Origin: a virus
Reading direction: 5' to 3' (one strand)
DNA length: 39,736 bases
Virus record (IMG/VR): IMGVR_UViG_3300009285_007455
Coordinates: 1-39,736 of that record
The notes under the pieces: model-generated
What the model saw: only the letters and a program-made list of their open reading frames with translations
Told to the model about the DNA's origin: nothing
The model's database searches: none
Translations under genes and position numbers: made by a program
Shown here: one piece after another, positions 23,069-30,365 of the stretch
Layout: every line of letters starts with the position of its first letter
Numbering within the stretch: position 1 is the stretch's first letter

Positions 23069-23922
23069 AGAAGGCTGCGGCCCTCTCCTTCCTGCTGGTC
23101 TCGGCCTTCCATTTTAGGGCCGAAGCCTTCCTACAGATGCAGTCCTTCAAGCCGATCTCTACGGCCAGCCAGGTCATCGTCGTTGGTGGCAGCCTGGTGA
23201 CTGTCCCGACCGGGACGGTCGCGGTGTTCATTATGGATGAGGGGTCTGGTAACTCGGTTTACGAGCTGAACGACCCAGGCATAGTCGGCCAGGTCCTGCC
23301 GGGTGCCGTCTTCAATTCCACGGGTGGTGCCAGGGGGCAGCCAGCCGTAACGAACACGAACACGACAGGTTACGTATCCGTCCCTGCCGCGGACGCTTCC
23401 TGGGCTGCTGGCCACGCCGGCACGGCGAACGTCGGAGAGCAGACTGTGATGATGTGCGTTGAACCTAGGACGAGCGTCGCGCAGGCCGCCCATCCTTTCG
23501 GGTTCTGGTCGCACGAGGATAACTCGGGGACGAAATACGCCTATACGATCTTCTACCAGTCGGGGGAAACCCTTAACTCTCGTCTCAGCACGAGCGTAGG
23601 GGGAGGGGTAAGCACATTCATCACTACGTCGACTGTATTGAATCTGGGAAAAAGGAACTCGATCGTAGCCAGGGTGGACAAGACGCAGACGCAGGCTCTC
23701 TCAACAAGGATATTCGTGAACAAGAACCTGATGTCAGGGAACGCCTCTGGGACGCTTAACACCACTACCGACCCGAACGTCGACCTCCGCTTCGGCCTCC
23801 AGGGCGCGGACTCGTCGAGCTACTCAAACTCTAACTTAAGCTTTTACATCTACCTGACGCGGAACGTCACCCAGGCGGACATCAACGCGTTCCACGACGA
23901 CTGTTCTGCACTGGCACCATGA
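23065..23922 (+). CDS. Secreted LamG/lectin-like protein
   Basis: A 285-residue protein with ATG 23065 overlapping the previous stop (ATGA). MKKAAALSFLLVSAFHFRAEA-F is a clear Sec signal with an AEA cleavage site near residue 21. The mature part has a concanavalin/LamG-like pattern: VAVFIMDEGSGNSVYELND, the exposed strand FGFWSHEDNSGTKYAYTIFYQ, and the closing NLSFYIYLTRNVTQADINAFHDDC. Such jelly rolls bind carbohydrate. It may be an adsorption or surface-binding protein; a signal peptide in a virion operon is unusual. Confidence 0.65.
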   Translation: MKKAAALSFLLVSAFHFRAEAFLQMQSFKPISTASQVIVVGGSLVTVPTGTVAVFIMDEGSGNSVYELNDPGIVGQVLPGAVFNSTGGARGQPAVTNTNTTGYVSVPAADASWAAGHAGTANVGEQTVMMCVEPRTSVAQAAHPFGFWSHEDNSGTKYAYTIFYQSGETLNSRLSTSVGGGVSTFITTSTVLNLGKRNSIVARVDKTQTQALSTRIFVNKNLMSGNASGTLNTTTDPNVDLRFGLQGADSSSYSNSNLSFYIYLTRNVTQADINAFHDDCSALAP

Positions 23923-24263
23923 GAATATTCTTGGTAGTCGTTTCTGTCGTCTTCCAGTTAGCCTCTTCCGGATCATGCTGGATGGCGGCGCAGGAGCACA
24001 AAGGGGTCCGATTCGCGAAGTACCTTTACTCCGGCTACCCTGTATGGTCGGACAGGGATCGACTGGAGATCCTGGCCAGAGCCAGCAGGTCGTCGCACAC
24101 GGTCACGGCCGCGGATTTCACGAGCATAGGACCTACCACGGATCAGAAGGCCGCGGTAGAGATCGCGTTCCCTGGCGGGCGATGGGAGGGACTTTGGTAC
24201 ATCCACGAGAGGATCAGGGTTGAGCTCGTCAGGCGACTACTTCAACAATTGGAGAATCCATGA
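23919..24263 (+). CDS. Small exported protein
   Basis: A 114-residue protein with ATG 23919 overlapping the previous stop. The N-terminal MRIFLVVVSVVFQLASSGSC is a signal sequence; Cys20 is in a poor lipobox (SGSC), so it is either cleaved after Ser or a lipoprotein. The rest has Trp-rich segments (FAKYLYSGYPVWSDRDRLE, then PGGRWEGLWYIHERI) of unknown fold. It is the third successive gene with a signal. Function unknown. Confidence 0.55.
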   Translation: MRIFLVVVSVVFQLASSGSCWMAAQEHKGVRFAKYLYSGYPVWSDRDRLEILARASRSSHTVTAADFTSIGPTTDQKAAVEIAFPGGRWEGLWYIHERIRVELVRRLLQQLENP

Positions 24264-24460
24264 TCATAGACAGGAGACGTAACGATAACATCTTCAAGGT
24301 CCTCGTCACGATAATCATCTGCGGGTTAAGCTGGTGGATGATGAGCGTCAACTCGAAGGCAGAGAGGGTTCCGGTCTTGGAGGAGCGGCTTACGAACTTA
24401 CAGATGAGCGTTAACAAGATCGAGGTAGGCATTAAGGAGCTGCTCTCAAGGCGCAGGTAA
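24260..24460 (+). CDS. Single-pass membrane coiled-coil protein (lysis region)
   Basis: A 66-residue protein with ATG overlapping the previous stop. A basic N-terminus (MIIDRRRND) is followed by one membrane segment (IFKVLVTIIICGLSWWMM) and then a coiled-coil tail (VLEERLTNLQMSVNKIEVGIKELL). The topology matches an inner-membrane spanin (Rz-like) or XhlA-type accessory, though it is short for Rz. It sits two genes before the endolysin. The frame runs on without a sense start into the next entry. Confidence 0.6.
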   Translation: MIIDRRRNDNIFKVLVTIIICGLSWWMMSVNSKAERVPVLEERLTNLQMSVNKIEVGIKELLSRRR

Positions 24461-24613
24461 TCTACGAGATGCTACAGGTGCGATGAGGGGTTTGACGGCG
24501 GACAACGCGTCGGGGTCTGCTACTACTTCGGGTTTGACCCCTGGGAGCCAAGGGAGCGCCACTTCCATGCCGACGGGTGCCGGCAGGGAGATGGCGGAAA
24601 GGAGCGTACGTGA
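24461..24613 (+). CDS. Cys/His-rich small ORF lacking a normal start
   Basis: Directly after the TAA of the previous gene and in the same frame, 50 codons remain open to TGA 24611-24613. The product reads CYRCDEGFDGGQRVGVCYYF, then FDPWEPRERHFHADGC, which looks like a folded zinc-binding protein and not chance. The TGA overlaps the GTG of the endolysin (GTGA), as is usual for real genes here. No ATG, GTG or TTG lies in frame; an ATG at 24469 is in another frame and stops after five codons. Options: a rare start codon, stop readthrough, a frameshift or a sequence error. The competing ORF from 24484 (Ser/Thr/Gly-rich) looks less protein-like. Confidence 0.45.
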   Translation, partial: STRCYRCDEGFDGGQRVGVCYYFGFDPWEPRERHFHADGCRQGDGGKERT

Positions 24614-25317
24614 ATTTTAAGTTATTCTTGAGCGCGTTCCGAAGGATGGTCTCAGCTAAAAAAGACTCTTCGTCAGTAACGGTTACTACGACTCGGACCG
24701 ACATGGAGAACGAACCGGCATGGGACGGTCCGGTCTTGGTCTCTTCTCTCCTCGTGAGGCCGCAATTTGATCTGAGGAGTTTCGCGACCGTAGCCGGCCC
24801 TGCTGCGAAGAAGATGGAGGGGAAAACCGGTGTCAACGGACTCGTAGCGCTCTCCCAGGCCTCGCACGAGAGTAACAACGGCAATTCGGTCCTTGCAAGG
24901 AAATATGGTAACCTTTTCGGGTTCAAGGCATCGCTTGGCTGGGAGGTTCGGGGGAAACCGGTAGTCGTCATGCGGACATGGGAGGTCGTGAAGACGGCCG
25001 ACCCGGAAAAATACGCTAAGTTCAACCCGCAGACGCTGCGCACTGACAAGACGTCGTTGGGCACGACGATCTACGAGCTCCGTATCAACGTCGACCAAGA
25101 TTTTCGGGTATACGAGAGCTGGGACGATAGCTTCCTTGATTACGCGGACCTGATGATCGGGAGGTCAAGGTATGCCGAGACGCTGGATCTCATGAAGAAG
25201 GGTCGCCTCCTAGAGGCCATAGAAGCTCTGGGGCGCTCAGGGTATGCGACAGACCCCGAATACGCGAGGAAGCTGCTCGCGAGGTACGAGGCTGTCCTGA
25301 AAATAAAGGAGGCATAA
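24610..25317 (+). CDS. Glucosaminidase-type endolysin
   Basis: A 235-residue protein with a FlgJ-like glucosaminidase domain at about 65-200: VNGLVALSQASHESNNGNSVLARKYG (shown in part), with Glu in SQASHESNNG as the catalytic acid, and NLFGFKASLGWE, then the segment from YESWDDSFLDYADLM, all family hallmarks. It cleaves peptidoglycan glycan strands. GTG 24610 overlaps the upstream TGA and has GGAAAGGAG 5 nt before it; an earlier ATG at 24577 would truncate the Cys-rich ORF. No signal peptide is seen, so a holin is needed; a candidate lies at 26003. A virion-borne role in entry is possible. Confidence 0.83.
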   Translation: MNFKLFLSAFRRMVSAKKDSSSVTVTTTRTDMENEPAWDGPVLVSSLLVRPQFDLRSFATVAGPAAKKMEGKTGVNGLVALSQASHESNNGNSVLARKYGNLFGFKASLGWEVRGKPVVVMRTWEVVKTADPEKYAKFNPQTLRTDKTSLGTTIYELRINVDQDFRVYESWDDSFLDYADLMIGRSRYAETLDLMKKGRLLEAIEALGRSGYATDPEYARKLLARYEAVLKIKEA

Positions 25318-25318
25318 C

Positions 25319-25981
25319 ATGAAGAAGAAGATCTGGGAGGTGACGGCCTGGACCGCGGCCGTCGCTCTCATGCTCGTGACGGCATGCGCCAACAAGCAGA
25401 AGCTGGTGAAGACGGCAGAAGACGCATCTATCGTGAGCCAAAAGGTCACCGACGAGACGAACAGGTGGATGGACTACGCGAGAAAGCTCGAGTCCGTCAT
25501 CAACGCTCTCAATGCCATCATCCAGGAGCAGACGCGGTCAATAAAAGTGGCGACGGTAACGCCTCCGGCATCTCCCGCGCCAGCCGAACAGCCAAGACCG
25601 CAGGCAATCAACCCTGCGAAACCTTGGGGAGGGATTATATCCGCAGGCCTGATTGCCGGGAAGTCGGTCCGTTTCGGGTTCGACAAGCATGACGTCGACC
25701 CTGACCAGGAGAGGGTCGTATCAGACGTCTCCGATGCCCTATTAAAGAACCCTGATACCAGGATCTTGCTGACTGGCTACGCTTGCAGCTGCGGTTCTGA
25801 AGATTACAACCTCGCTTTGGGCTTGGCCAGGGCCGTTTCCGTCGAAGAGCTTCTCGTGCGTGCGGGCGTCAATTCAGATAAGATCAAAATGGCGACGGCT
25901 GGAGAGGGGCAACCGTTCTGTATTGGGGCAGGGAAAGCATGTCACGCGCAGAACAGGGTCGTCACGTTCGAGGCCCTATAA
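25319..25981 (+). CDS. OmpA/Pal-like peptidoglycan-binding lipoprotein
   Basis: A 220-residue protein. MKKKIWEVTAWTAAVALML then VTAC is a lipoprotein signal with lipobox VTAC (Cys23). A helical segment (about 35-75) and a Pro/Ala linker (about 77-95) lead to an OmpA-C domain (about 110-220): VRFGFDKHDVDPDQERVVSD, ILLTGYACSCGSEDYNLALG and the segment from GLARAVSVEELLVRAGV to the final NRVVTF. The domain grips peptidoglycan from the outer membrane. It probably came from a host pal-type gene. In this lysis cluster it may act in place of an outer-membrane spanin, or block superinfection; both are inference. GGAGG precedes ATG 25319. Confidence 0.82.
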   Translation: MKKKIWEVTAWTAAVALMLVTACANKQKLVKTAEDASIVSQKVTDETNRWMDYARKLESVINALNAIIQEQTRSIKVATVTPPASPAPAEQPRPQAINPAKPWGGIISAGLIAGKSVRFGFDKHDVDPDQERVVSDVSDALLKNPDTRILLTGYACSCGSEDYNLALGLARAVSVEELLVRAGVNSDKIKMATAGEGQPFCIGAGKACHAQNRVVTFEAL

Positions 25982-26002
25982 GTTCCTTAAAGGAGGAGCG
26001 TC

Positions 26003-26263
26003 ATGGAGACCAACATCATACTTGCAGTCGGGGCTGTAGTCAGCGTGATCATCCCGCCGCTGATGAACTGGCTTAAGGAGAAGTTCCCGAGCTGGGAAAA
26101 AAAGGCCTTGTTTCCTCTCATTTTCGGCGCAGTTTCGACCGCGGCGGCATCGATGTCGCTCGGTCAGGTCCACGACTGGCCGTCCGTCGGCATCTCGGTC
26201 CTTACAGGCCTCGGGGCGGGGGGAGTAGCCAGCTCGATCAGGGACGTGGCGGTCGGAAAATAA
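26003..26263 (+). CDS. Holin-like membrane protein
   Basis: An 86-residue protein with AAAGGAGGAG upstream of ATG 26003. It has an N-terminal membrane helix (IILAVGAVVSVIIPPLMNW), a charged loop (LKEKFPSWEKKA), a second helix (LFPLIFGAVSTAAASMSL) and a third weak hydrophobic stretch (VGISVLTGLGAGGVASSI). Size, topology and position two genes after the endolysin fit a class I or II holin. Holins have little sequence identity, so the call is by context. Confidence 0.65.
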   Translation: METNIILAVGAVVSVIIPPLMNWLKEKFPSWEKKALFPLIFGAVSTAAASMSLGQVHDWPSVGISVLTGLGAGGVASSIRDVAVGK

Positions 26264-26297
26264 CCCAGGGGAACCTGGAGGCAACACCGGAGGGAAC

Positions 26298-26531
26298 ATG
26301 ATGGGCAATGATATGGACGCTCGGTCGAAGAGCCTCATGGAGCTGATGTCCGCCATGGGGCGGGACGAGGTCAGGCGTATCCCCGGCGTGACTATCAGGA
26401 TCGAGGTCGATGACGACCGAATAAAGGAAGAGATCTCTCCCGAAGGCGCCGAAGAAGATCGCGATGATGAGGACGTAACGCCGTTCCAGAAGCTGATCAT
26501 GGACAAGAAGAGGGAAGCGAGGAAGGCGTGA
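26298..26531 (+). CDS. Small acidic hypothetical protein (77 aa)
   Basis: A 77-residue protein with ATG at 26298 (a second ATG follows at once) after GGAGG. The N-terminal half is helical with MDARSKSLMELMSAMGRDEV; the middle is a very acidic stretch (EEISPEGAEEDRDDEDV), then a basic helical end (FQKLIMDKKREARKA). It may be an assembly or chaperone-like protein for the connector gene that overlaps it. Family not recognised. Confidence 0.6.
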   Translation: MMGNDMDARSKSLMELMSAMGRDEVRRIPGVTIRIEVDDDRIKEEISPEGAEEDRDDEDVTPFQKLIMDKKREARKA

Positions 26532-27472
26532 ATATAGACTTTACCACCACCGCGCTCCTCGAGTCGATAAAAAGGCGGGCTATGATCCCTGCCTCGCAGG
26601 TCCTTTTCACTGACGCGGAGCTCCTGAGCGTCCTGACAGAGGAGCTCCATGCGGACATCGTCCCCCTCATCCTCTCTGTCAGGGAAGATTTTTTCTTATA
26701 CAACCATGACCAGTCCATCGACGCGTCGGAGAATAAATACGCTATCCACGCCAGGGCGTTCGGTCAGAAGCTTAAGGACGCTGTCCTCTTGAACTCCGAC
26801 GGGAAGGAGGTAGATTTACCGAGATCCAACCCGTCTTCTTTGAAAAAAGAACAGTCCAAGGGGACATTCTTGTCATCCGGCCCGACCTTTTACTTCGAGG
26901 GTGACGAGGTCGTGATATACCCTGACACCTCGAACCTCGGTAGTATGAGTTTAAGGATGAAGATTTACAGGAGGCCGAACAACCTCGTGGCACAGAGCGC
27001 TGCCGGACAGATCACGGCGGTCGACACGTCGCTTAAGACGATCACCCTCTCAAACTTACCGTCCGCGTGGGCGGCTGGTGATGACGTCGACGTGATCAAG
27101 GGGCAACCAGGCTTCAAGTCTAGGGGGGATGACCAGGACGTCGCCTCCATAGTCACTGCCACGAAGACCCTTACCATGACCGCCGCGATACCGGACGGCA
27201 CGGCCGTCGGGGACTGGGTGTCTCTGGCCGGGGATAGCCCGATCCCACAGATCCCCTATGAGGTACATAACATCCTGGCGCAGAGAGGCGCGATCAAGGT
27301 CCTCGAGAGCCTCGGGGACGCTTCTGGCCTCCAGGCGGCGGCCGACGTTTATACGGACATGGTAGACAAGTTCAAGATAACCGTGACGCCGCGCGCGGAC
27401 GACTCGCCAAAGAGGCTCGTCAGTTCAAGCCCGCTCTTTGGAGACAACGGTCGGTCCAGCGGTTGGTGGTGA
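26528..27472 (+). CDS. Head-tail connector/adaptor-like protein
   Basis: A 314-residue protein with GTG 26528 overlapping the previous TGA. The helical N-terminus (LLESIKRRAMIPASQVLFT, then DAELLSVLTEELHADIVPLI) and C-terminus (YEVHNILAQRGAIKVLESLG, then DASGLQAAADVYTDMVDKF) flank a beta-rich centre with FYFEGDEVVIYPD and two short VDTSLKTITLSNLP and VTATKTLTMTAAIP repeats. This helix-beta-helix plan is that of adaptor proteins that plug onto the portal in short-tailed phages. Position before the stabilisation-like protein agrees. Confidence 0.65.
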   Translation: MNIDFTTTALLESIKRRAMIPASQVLFTDAELLSVLTEELHADIVPLILSVREDFFLYNHDQSIDASENKYAIHARAFGQKLKDAVLLNSDGKEVDLPRSNPSSLKKEQSKGTFLSSGPTFYFEGDEVVIYPDTSNLGSMSLRMKIYRRPNNLVAQSAAGQITAVDTSLKTITLSNLPSAWAAGDDVDVIKGQPGFKSRGDDQDVASIVTATKTLTMTAAIPDGTAVGDWVSLAGDSPIPQIPYEVHNILAQRGAIKVLESLGDASGLQAAADVYTDMVDKFKITVTPRADDSPKRLVSSSPLFGDNGRSSGWW

Positions 27473-27473
27473 G

Positions 27474-29951
27474 ATGCAAGCCCTAAGCATCCAAATGGGT
27501 GGTCTTTATACGCACCCGAACCCGTTCTCTAAGGCGCCGCTCGGCTCCCTTGTGAAGGCGAAGAACATGGTCGTGGACAAGGACGGCGTCGTTGAGACCA
27601 GGCGCGGCTTGAAAAAATACGGGGACCTCTTGACGTTATCTGGGTCAGAGAAGATCAACGCCATCCTTAACTATAAGGACACGCTTATCATCCATTACGG
27701 CTCAAAGCTCGCCAGGGATTCCGATGGTGCAGGGACGTGGATGGACTATTCGGGGACTTATGATGCGCCTGCTGGTGCTATAGCCATCCACGGACTTGAA
27801 GCTAATAAGAATTTTTACTTTACGACTGACGCCGGCATTAAGAAACTCGATGCCGTAGCAGGGACGATCGGGGACGCCGGAATGTACAAGGGGCTTGACG
27901 GGACGGCGACGAAGAATTCGTCAGTAGGGTTCCTCGCTGACGATAACCAGGTGGCTTACAGGGTAGTCTGGGGGATCACCGACGCTAACGGGAACCTCGT
28001 CCTCGGGGCTCCAAGCCAGAGGTTCATCGGCATAAACGCTGGGACTGGAGCGACGAGGGATATGACGATAGTCATCACAGTACCAGACGGAGTGACGACG
28101 TCGCACTTCTTCCAGCTCTATCGGTCCGTAGCCTCCGGCGGGGCAACGACCATCCCGAACGACGAGCTCGCCCTCGTCTACGAGGCCAACCCGACGAGCG
28201 GCGAGATCACAGCGAAGTCCATCACGTTCCTGGACAGCGTTGTCGAGAGCCTCAGGGGCGCGACCCTGTACACGTCGCCGAGCCAGCAGGGGGTCTCCCA
28301 GGCGAACGACTCCCCCCCCCTCTGCCAGGACATGGCCTTTTATAAGAACTACACGCTCTTCGCCAACACGATCAGCAAGCAGCGAAAGATCATCACGATA
28401 ATCGCCATCGGAGGGACTCCCGGCATAGCCGCGAACGACACGATTGCTATAGGGGGCGTCACGTTCACAGCTAAGACGTCGGAGGACGCGTCAGCCGGCG
28501 AGTTCAAGGTCACGACGTCGGGAACGCCGGCGGAGAACATCGACGCCACGGCCCTGAGCCTCTGCAGGGTGATCAACCAATACGCGAGTAACACTACGTT
28601 CTACGCCTACTACCTTTCCGGGTACAACGACCTCCCAGGGAAAATCCTGATCGAGGAGAGGGGGATCGGCGGGTCCACTTTATCCATTATCTCAAGCCAC
28701 GGGACGGCCTATAACCCGAACCTCCCGACGTCAGGGACGACGGTCCAGACCTCGAGCGACGCTTCAAGGAACGCCCTTTACGTCTCTAAGAACCAGCAAC
28801 CGGAGGCCGTCCCGATAGCGAACAAGCTTTCTATCGGGTCTGCGGACAAGAACATCCTCAGGGTTGTCGCCCTACGCGACTCCGTCTTCATGTTTAAGGA
28901 GGATGGCGTCTTCCGGATCACGGGGGAATCTTTGGAAAACTTCCAAGTATCGCTCTTCGACTCCACGGTCATCCTCAAGGCACCGGAGTCGGCCGTCCCG
29001 TTCTCGAACCAGATTTTCGCCTATACATCCCAGGGTGTTGTGGCCATATCCGATACCGGGAGCGCTATCATGAGCCGGCCGATCGAGGTGGACCTCCTCC
29101 CGATCGCGACTTTTACGAACTTCTCCAACCTGACCTTCGCCGTCGCCTACGAGTCGGACAGGAAATACATCCTCTTCATGCAGAAGATCTCCACGGACAC
29201 GGTCCCGAAGCAGGCCTGGGTCTATAACGCGCTTTCCAATGCCTGGACGAGGTGGGAGATGACTCGCGGTTATGGGATCATCAATTCTGCGGATGACAAG
29301 CTCTACCTCGGTTCCGCGGACAGCGGATACGTCTATCAGGAGAGAAAGGCCTTTGCCACCGCGGACTATGCCGACGATGAATTCGTAGTCACGATCGTCT
29401 CGAGTAGCGGCGTAACAGTGACGCTAGCGAGCACGACGAACCTCGTCAAGGGCCAGACGCTTGTCCAAAGTAGCCGGCTTGTTTCCATCATCTCCGTTGA
29501 TAACGCGACGCAGATCACCGTGGACGAGACTAAGAGTTGGGTCGCCGGCGCCGCGACCGCCTACAATGCCATAGACGTTGAGATGGAGACGGTCCAACAG
29601 GCAGCTGGCAACCCAGGGGTATTGAAACATTACAGGGACATTACTATATTTTTCCGCCGGGCCAAATTTCGAAGCATGACAATTGGTGTCAAGACGAACA
29701 TATCGGCAAGTATAGTTGACCAGACCATCCTCGCTCCCCTGTCCGCTACAGGTTGGGGGTCTATACCGTGGGGGCAATTGCCTTGGGGCGGGCGTAACCA
29801 GGACTACCAGACGATCAGGACGTACATCTCCCGTGATAAGCAGAGGGCGCACTGGATCTCGATCGTCCTCAGACACTCGGAGGCGAGGGAGTTCATGGCA
29901 GTAGCCGGGATGAGCCTTCAATTCGAAACGATGTCGTCGAGGACGCACTAA
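27474..29951 (+). CDS. Tail/stabilisation protein (beta-rich, 825 aa)
   Basis: An 825-residue protein. ATG 27474 lies just after the previous stop; ATG 27438 would add 12 unlikely residues. The start, GGLYTHPNPFSKAPLGSLVK then AKNMVVDKDGVVETRRGLKK, is the signature I associate with P22 gp10-like head-completion proteins. Repeated blade-like segments (FYFTTDAGIKKLDAV; SVFMFKEDGVFRITG; FAYTSQGVVAISDTG; KLYLGSADSGYVYQE) suggest a beta-propeller hub. Residues about 304-420 are an inserted copy of the DTIAIGGVTFTAK domain also found in the 20856 gene. It is probably part of the tail tube or plug. Confidence 0.7.
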   Translation: MQALSIQMGGLYTHPNPFSKAPLGSLVKAKNMVVDKDGVVETRRGLKKYGDLLTLSGSEKINAILNYKDTLIIHYGSKLARDSDGAGTWMDYSGTYDAPAGAIAIHGLEANKNFYFTTDAGIKKLDAVAGTIGDAGMYKGLDGTATKNSSVGFLADDNQVAYRVVWGITDANGNLVLGAPSQRFIGINAGTGATRDMTIVITVPDGVTTSHFFQLYRSVASGGATTIPNDELALVYEANPTSGEITAKSITFLDSVVESLRGATLYTSPSQQGVSQANDSPPLCQDMAFYKNYTLFANTISKQRKIITIIAIGGTPGIAANDTIAIGGVTFTAKTSEDASAGEFKVTTSGTPAENIDATALSLCRVINQYASNTTFYAYYLSGYNDLPGKILIEERGIGGSTLSIISSHGTAYNPNLPTSGTTVQTSSDASRNALYVSKNQQPEAVPIANKLSIGSADKNILRVVALRDSVFMFKEDGVFRITGESLENFQVSLFDSTVILKAPESAVPFSNQIFAYTSQGVVAISDTGSAIMSRPIEVDLLPIATFTNFSNLTFAVAYESDRKYILFMQKISTDTVPKQAWVYNALSNAWTRWEMTRGYGIINSADDKLYLGSADSGYVYQERKAFATADYADDEFVVTIVSSSGVTVTLASTTNLVKGQTLVQSSRLVSIISVDNATQITVDETKSWVAGAATAYNAIDVEMETVQQAAGNPGVLKHYRDITIFFRRAKFRSMTIGVKTNISASIVDQTILAPLSATGWGSIPWGQLPWGGRNQDYQTIRTYISRDKQRAHWISIVLRHSEAREFMAVAGMSLQFETMSSRTH

Positions 29952-30355
29952 TGTCCGCCCTCCCGCCGATCAAGAGGATCACGAAGGAGGACCTCAGAGA
30001 AGCCCCGAATTGGATCGACAGGCTCCTGATCCCCCTCAATCAGTTCTTTGACAGCGTTTACGGTGCTTTGAACCGGAACCTGACCTTCGAGGAGAACATC
30101 CGCTGCCAGGTCCAGACCTTCCAGTTAGTGGCCGGTGTGGCCGCATCGGATAACACGACGAGCTTCGCGCTGACGCTCAAGCGCGTCCCCATCGGTCTTT
30201 TCGTCGTGAATAAGAGGAAAGTGGCAGGGAACTACGCGGCCATCGGTTCGTCGGTCGAGGTGGAATGGGATTATGACGGGACGCTTGTTCAGATAACGTC
30301 GATCACTGGGCTGACGAACGGCAGCACCTACTCGTTCACGGTCGTCCTGATCTAA
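29951..30355 (+). CDS. Small tail-associated protein (134 aa)
   Basis: A 134-residue protein whose ATG overlaps the previous stop (TAATG). The N-terminal 45 residues are helical with WIDRLLIPLNQFFDSVYGAL, then a beta-rich part (VQTFQLVAGVAASDNTTSFA, then SSVEVEWDYDGTLVQITSIT). This arrangement resembles small proteins that link the tail hub to fibres. No family is firmly recognised. Confidence 0.6.
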   Translation: MSALPPIKRITKEDLREAPNWIDRLLIPLNQFFDSVYGALNRNLTFEENIRCQVQTFQLVAGVAASDNTTSFALTLKRVPIGLFVVNKRKVAGNYAAIGSSVEVEWDYDGTLVQITSITGLTNGSTYSFTVVLI

Positions 30356-30365
30356 GGAGACAGAA

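Noticed and set aside
24484-24623. 46-codon Ser/Thr/Gly-rich ORF
   Set aside because: It lacks a ribosome-binding site and competes with a Cys/His-rich frame that ends in a GTGA overlap with the endolysin.
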